Source: Amphibalanus amphitrite (lineage: Eukaryota > Arthropoda > Thecostraca > Balanomorpha > Balanidae). Taken from it: a stretch of 64,000 bases of DNA. The notes under the pieces were generated by a model that saw only the letters and a list, made by a program, of their open reading frames with translations, had not been told where the DNA came from and did no database searches. Each line of letters begins with the position of its first letter. Positions within the stretch are counted from its first letter, which is position 1. Where the stretch lies: assembly GCF_019059575.1 (NCBI RefSeq), contig NW_024882890.1, forward strand, positions 1 to 64,000, in the 5' to 3' direction. Shown here piece after piece: positions 1 to 13,400 of the stretch. The position numbers were made by a program, and so were the translations under genes.

Positions 1-44
<44 letters not shown>
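1..44. repeat. (GA)n microsatellite
   Basis: Nearly pure GA dinucleotide array cut by the window edge. The sequence after it does not match the LINE 3' end that adjoins the similar array at 52892, so I see no reason to treat it as a LINE tail. Confidence 0.95.
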
Positions 45-2358
45 TAACCCGGAAGTGTTCCGACCGGAAGGGCGTGGCCCTCTGGTCGCTGTCACGACCC
101 GTCATACTGTCGTAGCGCTGTGTCAGCCGCCGTTGTCAGCTTTGACGAGGTGCGTGCGAGCCCGCCTGATGGCCCGTATCAGGGAGTGATGACCGGGGGA
201 GAGAGGGAGGGGGAGTGCGACAGGTGGGTGTTAGTGAGTCTCCGATGAAACCTCACGCAGTTGGTTAATTGTAAGTTCCAGGGACCAGGGGCTATGCACG
301 CCATAAACGTTCGTGAAGACTCAAAGGCAAAGTAGCAGAAAGGGGCGGAGAACTATGCCAACAACCCAGTAATGCAAAAAATAATATTGGAAGTTGAAAC
401 CATCCGCTCTCTCTGTTCGAGCTCGCGGTGGCTGCTGCGGCTGTGCGACAGGGTAGACTGCGCCGCATTACCATTCAGCCTTGCGGTACAGCATCACACG
501 ATAGAGCCGAAACGTTACGTGGCGGTCGCTTCGAGTGTCGATTCCTTCGAATTGCAGATTCCAAATTGTGTGTAAAACATTCATGAATCCATGTGCACCA
601 AATGTGTATGTATGTTTATCAACCGCACATACGCATATGCCAAAAACATACCTACCAGTCCCAATGGAATAGTGTCGGAAACTACAATGAGTACTTCAAT
701 TTTCCATTCCAGTCCTGAGCACTGCAGGCCGGACTCGTCCACTCTCATCATTCCCTATATGCTAACGCACCGATCGCTGAAAGACTAGATGTGTGGGGTA
801 GGGGGCCGGGAGCGGTCCGGGGGATGACAGCCGGCTGACAGGTCTGACACGCAGCCCGTCCCCATGCTGACAGGTCAGCTGACACACTGACACGCACCGT
901 AACGCGCCACCGCCCACCACTTTTAACAGATTTGTTTTTTCCTCTCGCTTTCCGGTCAGTTGGACAAGTGTTCAATTTCTCGAGAGTTAGTATAAGTGTG
1001 TGCGATGGGATGTTGATAAGTAGCTTGAATAAGTAGCCTGGACGTTCAAGTCATTTCTCGCTATTTTCAGGATTGTAATTTGCTTTGGGACGGAGCTTGA
1101 TATGCAGCAACCTAAAAGCACTAAGCGGTAACTTACTGTTTCCCTGCTTCCAATCGCTTTCAGTTCCTCACAATTTCCATTCACTCTCAAGATTCTGACA
1201 AAACACACCACACCACCTGACTAACAGTAAGAGTTTGTCCGTCGTGTGAAAATTACCGCGGTGACGAAGGCCGGAGCGGTTTGTCCAGGCCGTGAGCCGG
1301 ATTCTCGACCTCGTCTTTACATGTTTCTGGCCGTCAGTGGACGCTGCTGGGCGCCATCTATTCCCAGCCGGCGCCGGGAGCTGACAGAACAATCCCCATT
1401 CCTTATGGGGCCGGGGGCGTCCACAGGGGCCACGTGCCTCGGCTGTGGTGGCCGGCCTCCACTCCGCGCCCGTCCAGATTACATTTCATGGCGACGAGAC
1501 AGCCGTGAAAACCGCCAGCTGGAATTACAGCTCCTGTGTGTGCTCTAGCTTGCATGAGCCTTCCTATGGTTTCTTCTTTTGTATTTTATTTACATAGAAG
1601 CTGGCTTATGCTCTCGTCTTACGGTGGATATTTTTCAGACTCCTTTCACTTACATCTTTTGACTTTCTTTCTCTCTGGTCTCATCTACTTTCATCACGTA
1701 TTTTTTCGTGTCTTTTTATGTTTTGTTCTCGCACCTATCCATGTCTTTCATCTCTCAAGTGCATGCTCTATACCTCTTCAATCCTCGGCGTCTTTCTTTT
1801 TCTGTCCCTCCGTGATCTCTTGTCGTCCTCCTTTCCTTCCTGCATTTGCACTCGTTTTCCCTTTTATCTGCTAGTAACTAGTTGTTGTGTGTGGTTGTGT
1901 AGTTGTTCTTTACCATTGCACATTCTCTTCTCTCTCTCTCTTTCTCTCCCTCTTCCCCCTCCCCCTCTCTCTCTCTCTCTCCTTCTTCTTCTGCTTCATT
2001 TCCGTCCACCTCCCTCCCTACCCCTACCGCCCGCACGCGTCCGTCGGTCCGTCGCTCCGCCGGCCGTCCCGCCACCTACCGATCGTCGGTCTCTCTCGGT
2101 CTGACGCCCCTGCCGTACTCACTGTGTTCCCAGCAAACAGCACCTAATGGATTGCGCCTCGGTCTACGGCGTCGACGGCTGTCCGGCCGGCCGACGGTCG
2201 TCTCAAAGACGGATGAATAAAAACAAAAGTTATTGCACATGGATGCTGCATTGCAGGGTTGCAGACCACTTGACTGGATGATGTAGCAATTAAATGAAAA
2301 TGTGACAAATATCCAAGGTTGAAAATTGTGAGTCTACCCGCCAGTTCGGCAAAGTAAC
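45..2358. other. Intergenic, no gene recognised
   Basis: No supported exon. The stretch holds a degenerate CTGACA-rich patch (about 820-900), a long pyrimidine-rich tract on the + strand (about 1555-2010) whose ORFs are low-complexity Ser/Leu/Pro strings, and a short CpG-rich patch (about 2020-2200). Confidence 0.6.
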
Positions 2359-2362
2359 ACCT

Positions 2363-4264
2363 GGGGCATTCCACGACAGATCGTACCACGCCCGTCACCC
2401 TCATCTCTCAGATTTTAATGAAAATCCGTCCTAGGGGTAATCATAGGCCCCAAAGACGCCTGACAAAATATCAGACTTCTCAGATCAAAACTTTTTGAGT
2501 TATATTGCATTACATTTTTTTAACTTCGGTTTGTAACGGTGAGTTTGATGGCCTATAACTCAAGAACGGGTTAAGCTACCAACAAACAGTAAGCAACACT
2601 AAGCTTGCGATGAATCAAAAATTAATATTACCATTAAAAAATTCCAAAAGAAAAATTTTAATTGTTGAGCGAAAACCTTAATCTTTTTTCATTTGCCTCT
2701 AATGACCTTTGGGACCAAAATTTTTCACATTTTTATTTTTTTCAAAATAAACTTCATGTCATTGCAAATTGGCATGCAAAAAATTAGAAAGGTGTTCTTT
2801 CTATAAAATCCCTATTTTCCCGCAAACAAAATGGGTTTCGGAGGGGTTGATACGACCCCAGCACGCCGTTTCGCTTCTAATAGAGCTAAAGCCTCGCGGA
2901 AAAAACGAGCGTGTTTGCGGTAACAAGTCGCAGCGATTGGTACCCGATTTTAAGGTCTCAGGTTAACCGGTAGCGTCTGGGGTCAGGTCAAGTGACTGAA
3001 GTTACGGGTTCGAGTTTAGTAAATAACTTCGCAAAAAATGGCCGAAGAGCCGCGATTTTGGCATCATTGTGTTCGCCTAGCTCAGGTGGATCGAATGGTA
3101 TACTTTTTGCTAGGGTGAGGTCAACTTAAGTAGTTGACCTCGGGTCAAGGTCAGGTCAGAGCCCCTAAGGTCACGGAGCTAGGCAAAGGGTATCATATGG
3201 CATATCATTCGATTCGGAAGGTCTTCCCGAGTCCATTGGTGGCTTTCCCGACTCTCTAGCTCCATTTTATCGGGAGTTATTGACGAAAAACTCGTACGAC
3301 CCTAGTGACGTCATCAATGACGTCACGCAAGGTTACCAAAGCAAAAGAAAAGCATTGGACTTTGCAAGAATTGCATGAAATCATGATACCACGTACGTGG
3401 GATAGTTTTAGATCATTCTCGGCGCCAAAATAACAGTTTTTTATATTTCCCAATTGACTTATAACAGTGATGTCACGTGACCGATCTGACCTCACGTAAC
3501 CTTAAAAATTCCCAGATATACAAGTTGTGAGACCTCTGGAGGACACCATGTATGCGTCCTGTAACTTTCATCTCGGACAGCTATGGTCGTTGGCGTCCAA
3601 AACAATGTCAGAACCAAATAGCCTTTTTCACCCTCGCGCTTATAGGAAAGAGGGTTGGATGAACCCTCTTTTCACTTTTTTTCAGATGACTCAGACTTCA
3701 ATTGAAATTTCAGTAACCCGTGATGTCACTAGGCAGCTTTACCACGCCATTTGTAAGCTCCCCTCCCGAAATCACTATTCGAAACCGTTATCGTGACGTA
3801 AAATAAATACATTTATAGAAAGAACACTTTCCTAATTTTTTGCATATTTGTTAACAATGAGCCAAATATTTTTTCAATGAAATAAAGATTCAAAAAAATT
3901 TGGTCCCAAAGTCCAAAAAATACAAATGAAAGAAAACTCGATATGTCATATATCAAAAATAGCGCATTTTTCGAAATTTCAAAAATACATATTAATCTCT
4001 GTTTTAGTGCAAGTTTAATGTTATATAACATTTGGCATTTGAATAATCCGTCTTAGAGTTACAGTCCGCCAAACTTGGCGCTGCAAAGCAAGATCCAAAA
4101 AATGTTATACACCATAACTCAAAAAATACTTATCTGATAAGCCTGAAATTGTTACAGGTAGATTCAGAGCCCCTGATTACCCCTGAGACCAATTCTCGTC
4201 AAATTCCGAGAGATGAGGGTGTCAAATTGAAAAAAAAGTGGTACGATCTATCGTGGAATGCCCC
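2363..4264. mobile_element. Foldback DNA transposon with ~450-bp imperfect inverted arms
   Basis: The two ends are inverted copies starting GGGGCATTCCACGA. Similarity continues inward through about 2363-2810 and 3803-4264; for example the inner arm segment AAAAAATTAG...AAAGTGTTCTTTCTATAAA at 2776-2806 is matched in reverse near 3808-3840. A 4-bp direct repeat ACCT flanks the element (2359-2362 and 4265-4268). The loop (about 2811-3802) shares sequence with the 7330-8223 element, including a stretch around GCGGAAAAAACGAGCGTG, and holds GGTCA motifs and two perfect CREs. No transposase ORF is present, so it is non-autonomous. Superfamily is not assigned; 4-bp duplications occur in several groups. 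The arms have diverged, so it is not very recent. Confidence 0.8.
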
Positions 4265-4268
4265 ACCT

Positions 4269-5905
<1,637 letters not shown>

Positions 5906-5940
5906 AGATGATAGAGAGGGAGGGAGGGACAGAGGAGGGA

Positions 5941-6548
5941 GGACAGTTGTCCTTCATACAACTTGTCAAAAGGGACAATCGGAAGTTCTCAATTCATCTC
6001 AGCTAATGAAACTAGAGGTTTCACGAATGTACTTTTGACATGACCTTTTATGTTTCCAAATTTGATGAACGCGCTGTTTGCTTGCTAATTGACCTATATG
6101 AGACCATCAATTAAGGTGTTGTTTGATGTGACGCAACCATAACACACGGTACTTGATGGGAACTCTCCACATACTAGCCTGACGACATCAGGATCAGAGA
6201 AAGGGCAACAAAAGTGCCGCAGGATCAATATGGGAGTTTTCTAGGTTTATGTTTTCGATTAGCTAAGTTGCGAAATACCCGATATACAATCTTTTAAACT
6301 TTTCCTCATTATTTAGTACGAGTAGACACCCGTTACTTAACATACATACCTACAATGGTGGTGACAATATTTGGTATTTTGTTAAGTGATTTATTTGATA
6401 TTTTGTGTGTTCGGTCTATTTTATGTGATATTAAAATTATTTGTTTTGTATTTAAATGCATATTACTAAGACCCGATTTGTTTAATTAATCAGATTGAAG
6501 CACATCTATAAAGTTCCGGGAAATGCACAATCAAATGATGACCTCGGC
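5941..6548. other. AT-rich intergenic, nothing recognised
   Basis: No ORF of note, no repeat ends and no RNA gene seen. Similarity to the 25842-27561 hAT element starts only near 6549. Confidence 0.5.
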
Positions 6549-6855
6549 GTTCAGTAGGTAGCTTCAAGCCTAGCATATCACAACCCAGAAAATACGTGAG
6601 GTAAGCAAAGAAGCAAGAGCTTCAACTTTCAAGACAATCACTGCTTGACAGTTTCATTGCTCTAGTTCCAGAATCCATAGCATTGATTATGTAAAGAAGT
6701 ACCAGTTCTGTTGTTCTGTCTCCCAGCCATACATGATTTAGCTCTAGATTTCTACGGTGCTTCTATTCTGATTCATCGTTTTCTGTTCATGTATCTTCCT
6801 TAGCCCCTCGCAAGTTTATGTGGGTATGCATCATGAGCTTGAAAATCTTAAGGCC

Positions 6856-6909
6856 ATTGCAATCATAGAGATCTTATATACATGTATATAAGATCTCTAT
6901 GATTGCAAT
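6856..6909. repeat. Perfect 54-bp palindrome (hairpin)
   Basis: Two 27-base halves are exact reverse complements, with centre ATACATGTAT. The related hAT copy near 27363 has only the outer ATTGCAAT here, so a 38-bp palindrome appears to have been inserted between two copies of the 8-base ATTGCAAT. That word is itself palindromic, so the duplication could be a target-site duplication or part of a hairpin expansion. Confidence 0.97.
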
Positions 6910-6960
6910 ATGCTTATGTTTTTTGTTTAAACAAAAACAGCTAATTATATATCATGATTT

Positions 6961-7115
6961 CAGTAGCTGCGGAACACCTTCAATGAAGGGGGGGGGGGCA
7001 CTGTCGACTTTTGGTCCCATTCTTTCCATGCAACGCCCGTAGGGGTAATGTTAAAATGCCAAAATCAAAGGAGGGCACGGTGCCTCGGTGCCCTCCCCGT
7101 TCCGCCGCCTTTGAA
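6961..7115 (+). mobile_element. hAT-type MITE with exact 8-bp target duplication
   Basis: Starts CAGTAGCTGCGGAACACC and ends with the inverted match GTTCCGCCGCC. The 8-base word CATGATTT occurs directly before (6953-6960) and after (7116-7123). A second copy of the same family is at 44852-45008, and the hAT relative at 27.4 kb has an empty site here. The 8-bp duplication and terminal CA fit the hAT superfamily. It carries no ORF. Confidence 0.9.
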
Positions 7116-7329
7116 CATGATTTGGTTTTATTTCATTAAAAGCACCCACGGCTGGCTGTCCATGCAGTTTGCACGGCTGTGGGCGACTGCGGGGCGGCTA
7201 GGTTGTAAAAAATTGCAGCCGCGCAGAACTCTAATGAGAAGCCTGTTCTTCCTTTTACATGTTCACCCGACAACAGCAACAGTGCCCCTTAGCTTGTTAT
7301 GCTCTTCTCCTGAATAAGAAGAGACTTAA

Positions 7330-8223
7330 CCCTCGCATGTGTGCGGCGTTTTCCAGCTTCTAATGTGTAGGGGGGGGGGTCGGTTGGACCCCCCCTTGCC
7401 GTTTGGCCCCTGATCGAGCTAGAGCTTCGCGGAAAAAACGAGCGTGTTGCCCGTGACGAGAGGAAGCCGATGATACCCAATTTTAAGGTCCTAGATCATT
7501 GGTTGACCTTCCAGGTCAGGTCAATGACCCAAAGTCGGGAAAATCGGGACCTATTAGAAAGTCGTAAAGTGTGGCTGCTTAGGGGTTTTTCGGGGTGCTG
7601 ATCACGAATATCGTGTTAGTTTTGATCACAGATGATGTCTTTAAGCATTTAGACCAGGTCGGGTCAGGTCAGGTCAGGTCAATCAGTAGGCGTCGTGACG
7701 GGTATTCGTAGTACGTGTCAACCGCCTCTGACAGCTTCGTAACATGTTACGAAGGCACCAAAACTACTTCGTAAATGTTCAAATGGTTGCCAAATTCGAA
7801 TTCAGCTCCAAAAACTAGCCTATAAACATGTAAAACTCGAAAAAGTGAACCGAGGTCACCCGAGGTCACCAAAGGTCAATGACCTGACCTGACCTTCAGG
7901 TGACCTTGACACCCACCCTAATGCATGGGAGCAACATCAAATCACATGTTTGAACGTTTGAAACCACGAAAAGCTTGCAAACGCGCGGCTAATGCGAGCC
8001 GACGTACGCCGAATCGCGATTCCGGCCAAACATGGTCTCGGAAAAGAGGTCACAGGTCAAAGGTCATTTGGGTCAGGGTCATGAAATTTTCAGGGTAGGT
8101 GTCAAATTGATCAATGCGAGGGTACTGAAAGTTTCGTCGCGATCGGCGGCTTTTTACGCGAGTTATTCGCGAAAAACCATGGGGGGGGGGTCCATCCGAC
8201 CCCCCCCCCTACACATGCGAGGG
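7330..8223 (+). mobile_element. piggyBac-like non-autonomous element (family A)
   Basis: Flanked by TTAA on both sides (7326-7329, 8224-8227), starting CCCTCGCATGTGT and ending with its inverse. TTAA targets and CCCT/AGGG ends are the known piggyBac signature. The right end runs straight from the terminal motif into a C-tract/G-tract hairpin. At the left end the ATGTGTAG motif is repeated after a spacer of about 20 bases before the G-tract hairpin. The interior has GGTCA arrays (about 7658-7682, 7849-7905). No transposase ORF. Confidence 0.88.
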
Positions 8224-8227
8224 TTAA

Positions 8228-8810
8228 GAGTCTTTTGAAGCAGGCTAATTATGCAGAATCACGACCCATTAAAGGATACTTAAACTTACGAGCTTGTTAG
8301 AAGACACGCCTGTGTACACGACCTTCAGGCTTACAAATATCAACACACATATTGTCTGGAGCTGCCTCATTAGAATGAACGGATGTACCTTTATTGGCAT
8401 CGTAGCAGGGTCAGCATATTAGGGTTCTGTCGCGATGCTTTTGAGATTCAAAGCACATGTTCTACATACAAAAAAAGGAAATAACTTTTTCACATATTCA
8501 GTCTCAAGTTCAATTTCTTATGTTCTAAATTTGCTATTCTTTTATTTCATAGATCCTGAACTTTATTGTTTAATGTTTGTCTATTCATCATTACCATGCG
8601 TTCCCTTTTTATTTCAAGTTGTTAGTATTTTTCTAATTTTGTTTATGCATGGCATAATTCAATTATTTTCATTCGTCAGTTGTTGAAAATTGAAATGCTA
8701 GGCGCTTCTGGAACCTCGATTGACAAGAGCTTTTGAAAAAAAGATCAACTCACAACGGCTGAAAATCGGGATTTTCTTAACAAAAATCACCGATTAGATT
8801 TCCATACCTG
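8228..8810. other. AT-rich intergenic, nothing recognised
   Basis: The 83-residue ORF at 8435-8686 is Phe/Leu/Ser-rich from T-rich DNA, with no recognisable domain. I see no other feature. Confidence 0.5.
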
Positions 8811-9535
8811 ACGTGCCGAGTGTCTCCTTCCCCCACAGCTCGTTCGCTACCGCCAGGATCCCGGTTTTGGTGGTGTCGGTCTCTAACAAGCCTCTGGAAA
8901 CTAGGCCAGTCCACCAGTTCGTCTACACAGCGGTACCAGATTTCAGCGGTTCCAGTTTCCTCGTTCTCACCAGTCTGCAGGGTCGACCAGACTTCACAAC
9001 CGCCCCGGCACCACTGTCCTCCCGTCCGGCGCCGTGATTATAATCTCCGCCGGGCACCGTCTGTCGTCTGTCAGTCGCTCTGACCTCACCGCACCCCGTG
9101 GCGCACGGTCCCGTCCGACGACCGCGACCGCCGACGGGTCAGCGCCGCGCCGCGCCGCCGACTGACCACCGGTCGAGTCGAGACCGACGCGCCGGCCGAG
9201 TCGAGACCGACGCGCCGGCCGAGCGGCGGGCAGAGCGCGGCAGAACACTCCGAGCATCGAGATCGATGGTGGCCCAGCTGCCGTCGGCCGGCCCGCGCCG
9301 TCATCCGCCGTCATCCGCCGCCTCCGCGGTGCCGCGCGGCGCCGGACGTCATCGGCGGCGAATGAATGGAGCGGCGGCGGTGGTGGCGGCGGCGACGGCG
9401 GCGGCGGCGGCGACGGCGGCGGTCCCGAGACGTTCGTTGGGTGCCCGGGAGGGAGCTCGGCTCCCCAGAGACGGGGAGCGCGCTGTGTTAGGGGAACTAA
9501 TGGTGCAGCAACAACAGGTGATAAGCAGCACGGCT
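8811..9535. other. CpG-rich island with short tandem repeats
   Basis: GC-rich and open in several frames on both strands. It includes two exact 23-bp tandem copies at 9175-9197 and 9198-9220 (starting GAGTCGAGACCGACG), a repeated CATCCGCCGT at about 9302-9321 and a GGC/GAC triplet array at about 9369-9421. No domain is recognisable in the ORFs. Confidence 0.65.
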
Positions 9536-10475
9536 CATGAGCCAGACAGTAATCTGCGCCAGCTGACGAGCAGTCCATGTGAAACAGCACAATGTATCGC
9601 TTTTATGGTAACGCACAGCATGTGATGCATGTATGTTGTTGTCGGAGCATAAACGAAGATGTTATGGGAGGCTTGTCGATGGCAGGAATGCTGAAAGGGT
9701 AGTTTTTGTGGGTGTGAAGTGTGGCAAAAAAATGGGCATGAAGTGGGCGCATAAACAACGAAGGCTTTGCCACCGAAGTGTTTATCTTGACAGCCCAGTA
9801 CCTTGTTTCACAATCGGCCATGAAGCGGAATAGATACAGGATCCATGATGAAAAGAACTTTCTCCACGTGTTCAGTGCTCATAGATAAGCGAAAAACTTT
9901 GGCAGATAAGAACTTATCTGCCATTTGCCAAAGTTCTTATGTGCATCACTGATCGCCCACGAATGCGTGCATATTTCGAGCATTTCTCCTGCATCCTGCA
10001 TTGTATGCAGAAGAGCTGATGCGATTTGGAATAAATAGCACCCCCTACGCACGATAAAGTCGAAACATTTTCATCAGACTCTAGATTTCACGACAAAATA
10101 CGTCCAGCTGCGCGCGTGGCGTAGTTAGGCGGTACGTCTCTTCTCTTTACCCTGATGCAACACCGGTCTCAGTTTTATGATACCGCTGATTGGTTGACAC
10201 TTGTTCCACAGGTACACCCACGGGGATAAGTGGGTCCTCGATGATTGCATCAGGGCGCCGCCCACCGTGCCCGCAGGATGATCGCCTCAGGCGGTTGGTG
10301 TGGGCGCTCAAAGTCAACGGCGGGCGATCCGTTTGGACTCGACTGTTGACAGGGCCATGGGACGATCCGGTCATCTTCGTGTGAGGCGGAACAGGGGAGG
10401 GGTCATTTTTTGGAGGATGTGGACATGGGAAAGTTTTTGTCAGAACGTTTTAAATTTTGCGCGGCATTGTTTAAA
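9536..10475. other. Intergenic, no gene recognised
   Basis: Moderate GC. Apart from the nested hairpin at 9893-9938 I see no feature that can be supported. Confidence 0.5.
9893..9938. repeat. Nested hairpin
   Basis: An inner 11-bp stem with an AA loop (TGGCAGATAAG at 9900-9910, its complement at 9913-9923) sits inside outer arms AACTTTGGCA and TGCCAAAGTT. The arrangement can be drawn as a cruciform. Confidence 0.85.
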
Positions 10476-10478
10476 CAT

Positions 10479-13400
10479 GGCCGTTTTCACGACGGAATAG
10501 CAGGCATCTATTTGATACCAATATAATCCTTTGGTTCCTCAGGAATTTTAGTAGTTCTTTTTAGTAGGTTTACCAGCTTTCGAATGAATGGCGCGTTAGT
10601 TTGCTATTTTTCTATTAAATATCACATCGATTTACTTTATCTAAGGATTTATCACTAACATCAACATAAAGCGTAAGCACAATTATAAAATTATGAAATT
10701 ATTAAATACTAGTACAATAGTTAAAAAAAGATACTGAGTTGCCACACTACAAAAGATATATTCATTTATGGCGCACGACAGACATTTAGAAAGCAGCGCC
10801 CTGTTTTATTGCACGCTGCTAGCCGCTTCCATTGGGTTTTGCAGGCCGACGTCATTGGTCGTTACACGTATGATGTCACGCGACTTGTGGCCTGTCACGG
10901 CTCTTTAATGATCTCCACTAAATGAATGCAACAATGGCCTTTTAAGTTGATCTCTGTGGCCATCTGTCTATGGAGCGACCAATATGAAAGTTGGGCGAAT
11001 TTACCGGGGTTACATGACTATGAGCAAGCAAATGTGTATCAGGAATGGATTTAGGTGGAGAATTGCGCTGGACCATGAGTGCTCGAACGCTCCCAATTCC
11101 ACGCCGGTTTGGCTTTGGAGCCGAGACAGACGATGCGGGTCAAGGTCACCGCTGGGGTAACGGTGGATTGGCTGCGCCCGAGCACCCGTAACGCGGCACA
11201 ATTCTCCATCTGTGGATTTTCCTATTCGCTCAGCATTGTGATAGGCGTTCGTAATAGCATTTACTCTGCTCATGTACCTATCCCCGGTTATTTAAAATAA
11301 GTTTTTGTGGGGGAATATCACGGCTTTAGGTACTCGGTGGCCCTATTCACGACTTTCAAAGAATGCTCCGATAACTAAACACCGCACAGACCTACTGCAT
11401 TAGTGAATCTGACAGAAGGTCTGTGGAATTACATCCCCCCTCGGCCCTCACCACACCCCTAAAAACTCATCCAGTGTCCAAAACCACTTTTATCGACTCG
11501 CCAAAAAAAAAAAAAAACACACACACATACACACACAAAGCATGGGGCATGTCAGCTCTCAGTTCATTTATCATTGTCTTTACCATGGTTCAATTGCATT
11601 GCGCGATTTAAAGCACGTGAGTGCCTATATAGTATATATGTAGAAAATAATATCTACAGCAAAACATCCAAAATTACAAAGGCTACAATGCTTAAAAAGT
11701 AGGTTCATCAAGGAAGCCCATTTTTACTTGCGTTGTGTTCCCAACCATGCGATTCCAACGCGGGCTATTCGCAACGTCTGTTAAGGCACGTTAACAACTG
11801 ACAAGCCGCCACCGCTGCCACTTATTCATAGATGGTTGATATCGCAGCTTGGGCGTCAGCAGCGCGGCCCACAACGCGTCGGCGCCAGCGCACGCAGCTG
11901 TTGGCACTCGGCAGCCGGTGTTGCGACTTAACGGCCGGCCGGCCCCATGAAGGAGAAGCTCTTGGTGAAGCTTTGTGATCGCCTCATAGCCGCCTTGGAT
12001 GTCATCTTTCTTGGCAGATCCATCCGTTCAGATGGTACGGTGCAGTCTGGATAAAGGACGAAGTCCAACGCCGCTAACCCCGCGACCGCCACCCCACAAC
12101 GTGGCCGCAGATCGAACGGGCGTGAGGGCCGTAAGGGCCACCCCGCCATCCGGTAGGTGGCTGAGCAGCCGGGCGCAGCGGCGCCTGGGCGGCGGCCGCG
12201 CTGAGATGAAGTCCCAAACCGCCATGTCGCCATCACCGCCATCACCATTGCTGCAGCTGTTCCCAACCGCCTCAATCGCCGCCGTTTTGCCAGCAGTCGC
12301 GCCGCAGAATGGCAGAAGCTCCAGAGTAGCCTCCAGCGCCCCTCTCCGCACGTGTGCAGGTGCACTGCGGCCGCCGGGCCCGACGTCCAGGCAGAACATG
12401 ATATTTCCATGCTGCTCCGACGGTGGGCTGGTCTTGTTTGGGCGTTCCTCCACTGTGACGTCGGTCACGCCTGCCCCGGCCAGGGCGCAGAGGCCGACGT
12501 GTCACCATCCGGTTGCAGTCCTCAGTCGGGTCGCAACGTGTACCTCTTCCGCAGCGTGGAGCGCGCTCCCGCTGGGCAGCGATACAGCCAAAAGTAGCAT
12601 AGCATGCGGGCGGCCAGCGCTGCGCCGGACAGCGGACCCATGCCGGGGGTATGCCGGTCTCGGCCATTAGCGGAGTCGTCGGGGCCGAGGCTGTACATAC
12701 AGCTGGTGACCGCGTGAGCCGCCAATCGAAGCTCACGGCTTATAAGCTCGACGCGGGCATCACACGCCGTCCCGATGGGAGCTCCACGACGCCGCCGCGA
12801 ACTCCAGCGCGGCTCGCAGCGCGAAGACCAGTACGGACGGCCGGGGCAAACGGTGTGCGGGAGTCGCAGGCGACGTTCTGCGGACAGAAAGGGTTGGGCA
12901 TAAGCTGGTCGGCAGGACACTCTTGAGCCGAGCCTTTGATGTAATTACAGATGATCCAGAAGCATGCACAAAAATTCATGACACACTTTTATGTATTCAT
13001 GACACGATCATTTATGTATTTGCTACATATGATATGATATACCAGCTCATGATCAGTGACGCATTCTGGGCAATATGTTCTAAAGTGAAGTAACTGAAGT
13101 TACAGCTTAAAAGCTTTAAAAAAAACAGCTTAAAAAAACACACACACACATTCGATAGCTTATGAGAATAACATGCCTTGTGTGCTTAATGCAGGAAAAT
13201 ATTTTTTTTCACTTTTTTAGAAACAGCAAAAGAGTTGTCAACAAGCCATGTCAACTATCTTAACAATTTTTATGGAAACTGCTCTAGCTAGCTTAAAGTT
13301 CCACAACGTTTCCGGAGTACCGTACCCAAACTCAGTTCATGTTACAAGAAAAAACAGTAATAATGCCTCCTAATTTTGAATGAAATATAGGTATGAGTAA

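Larger units (their letters stand above)
6549..7233 (+). mobile_element. hAT-like element, right-hand part, with later insertions
   Basis: This stretch follows the right half of the hAT element at 25842-27561 in the same order: a block around TTCAAGCCTRGCATATCACA, a block around TTCTGTTGTTCTGTC, one ending in the ATTGCAAT region, and the terminal GCAGCCGYGCAGAACTCTA at about 7215-7233. The left half and left terminus are not visible, so it is truncated. Compared with the other copy it carries two extra insertions: a palindrome at 6856-6909 and a MITE at 6961-7115. No transposase ORF. Confidence 0.75.

Noticed and set aside
7658-7905. Nuclear-receptor response elements in the GGTCA arrays
   Set aside because: As a functional claim: the repeats are spaced five bases apart in places, which is not a standard direct-repeat layout, and they may be transposase sites. 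Kept only as a hypothesis in Part 2.
9940-9980. CACTGATCGCYHAYGAATG-like similarity between about 9948, 14788 and 23850
   Set aside because: Short, imperfect matches in ATGCAT-rich DNA with no definable ends.
11928-12926. Long overlapping ORFs on both strands (up to 223 codons), including a short + frame at 11947-12054 that reads protein-like
   Set aside because: The frames overlap on opposite strands in CpG-rich DNA and show no domain. No splice structure or homologous family could be recognised.
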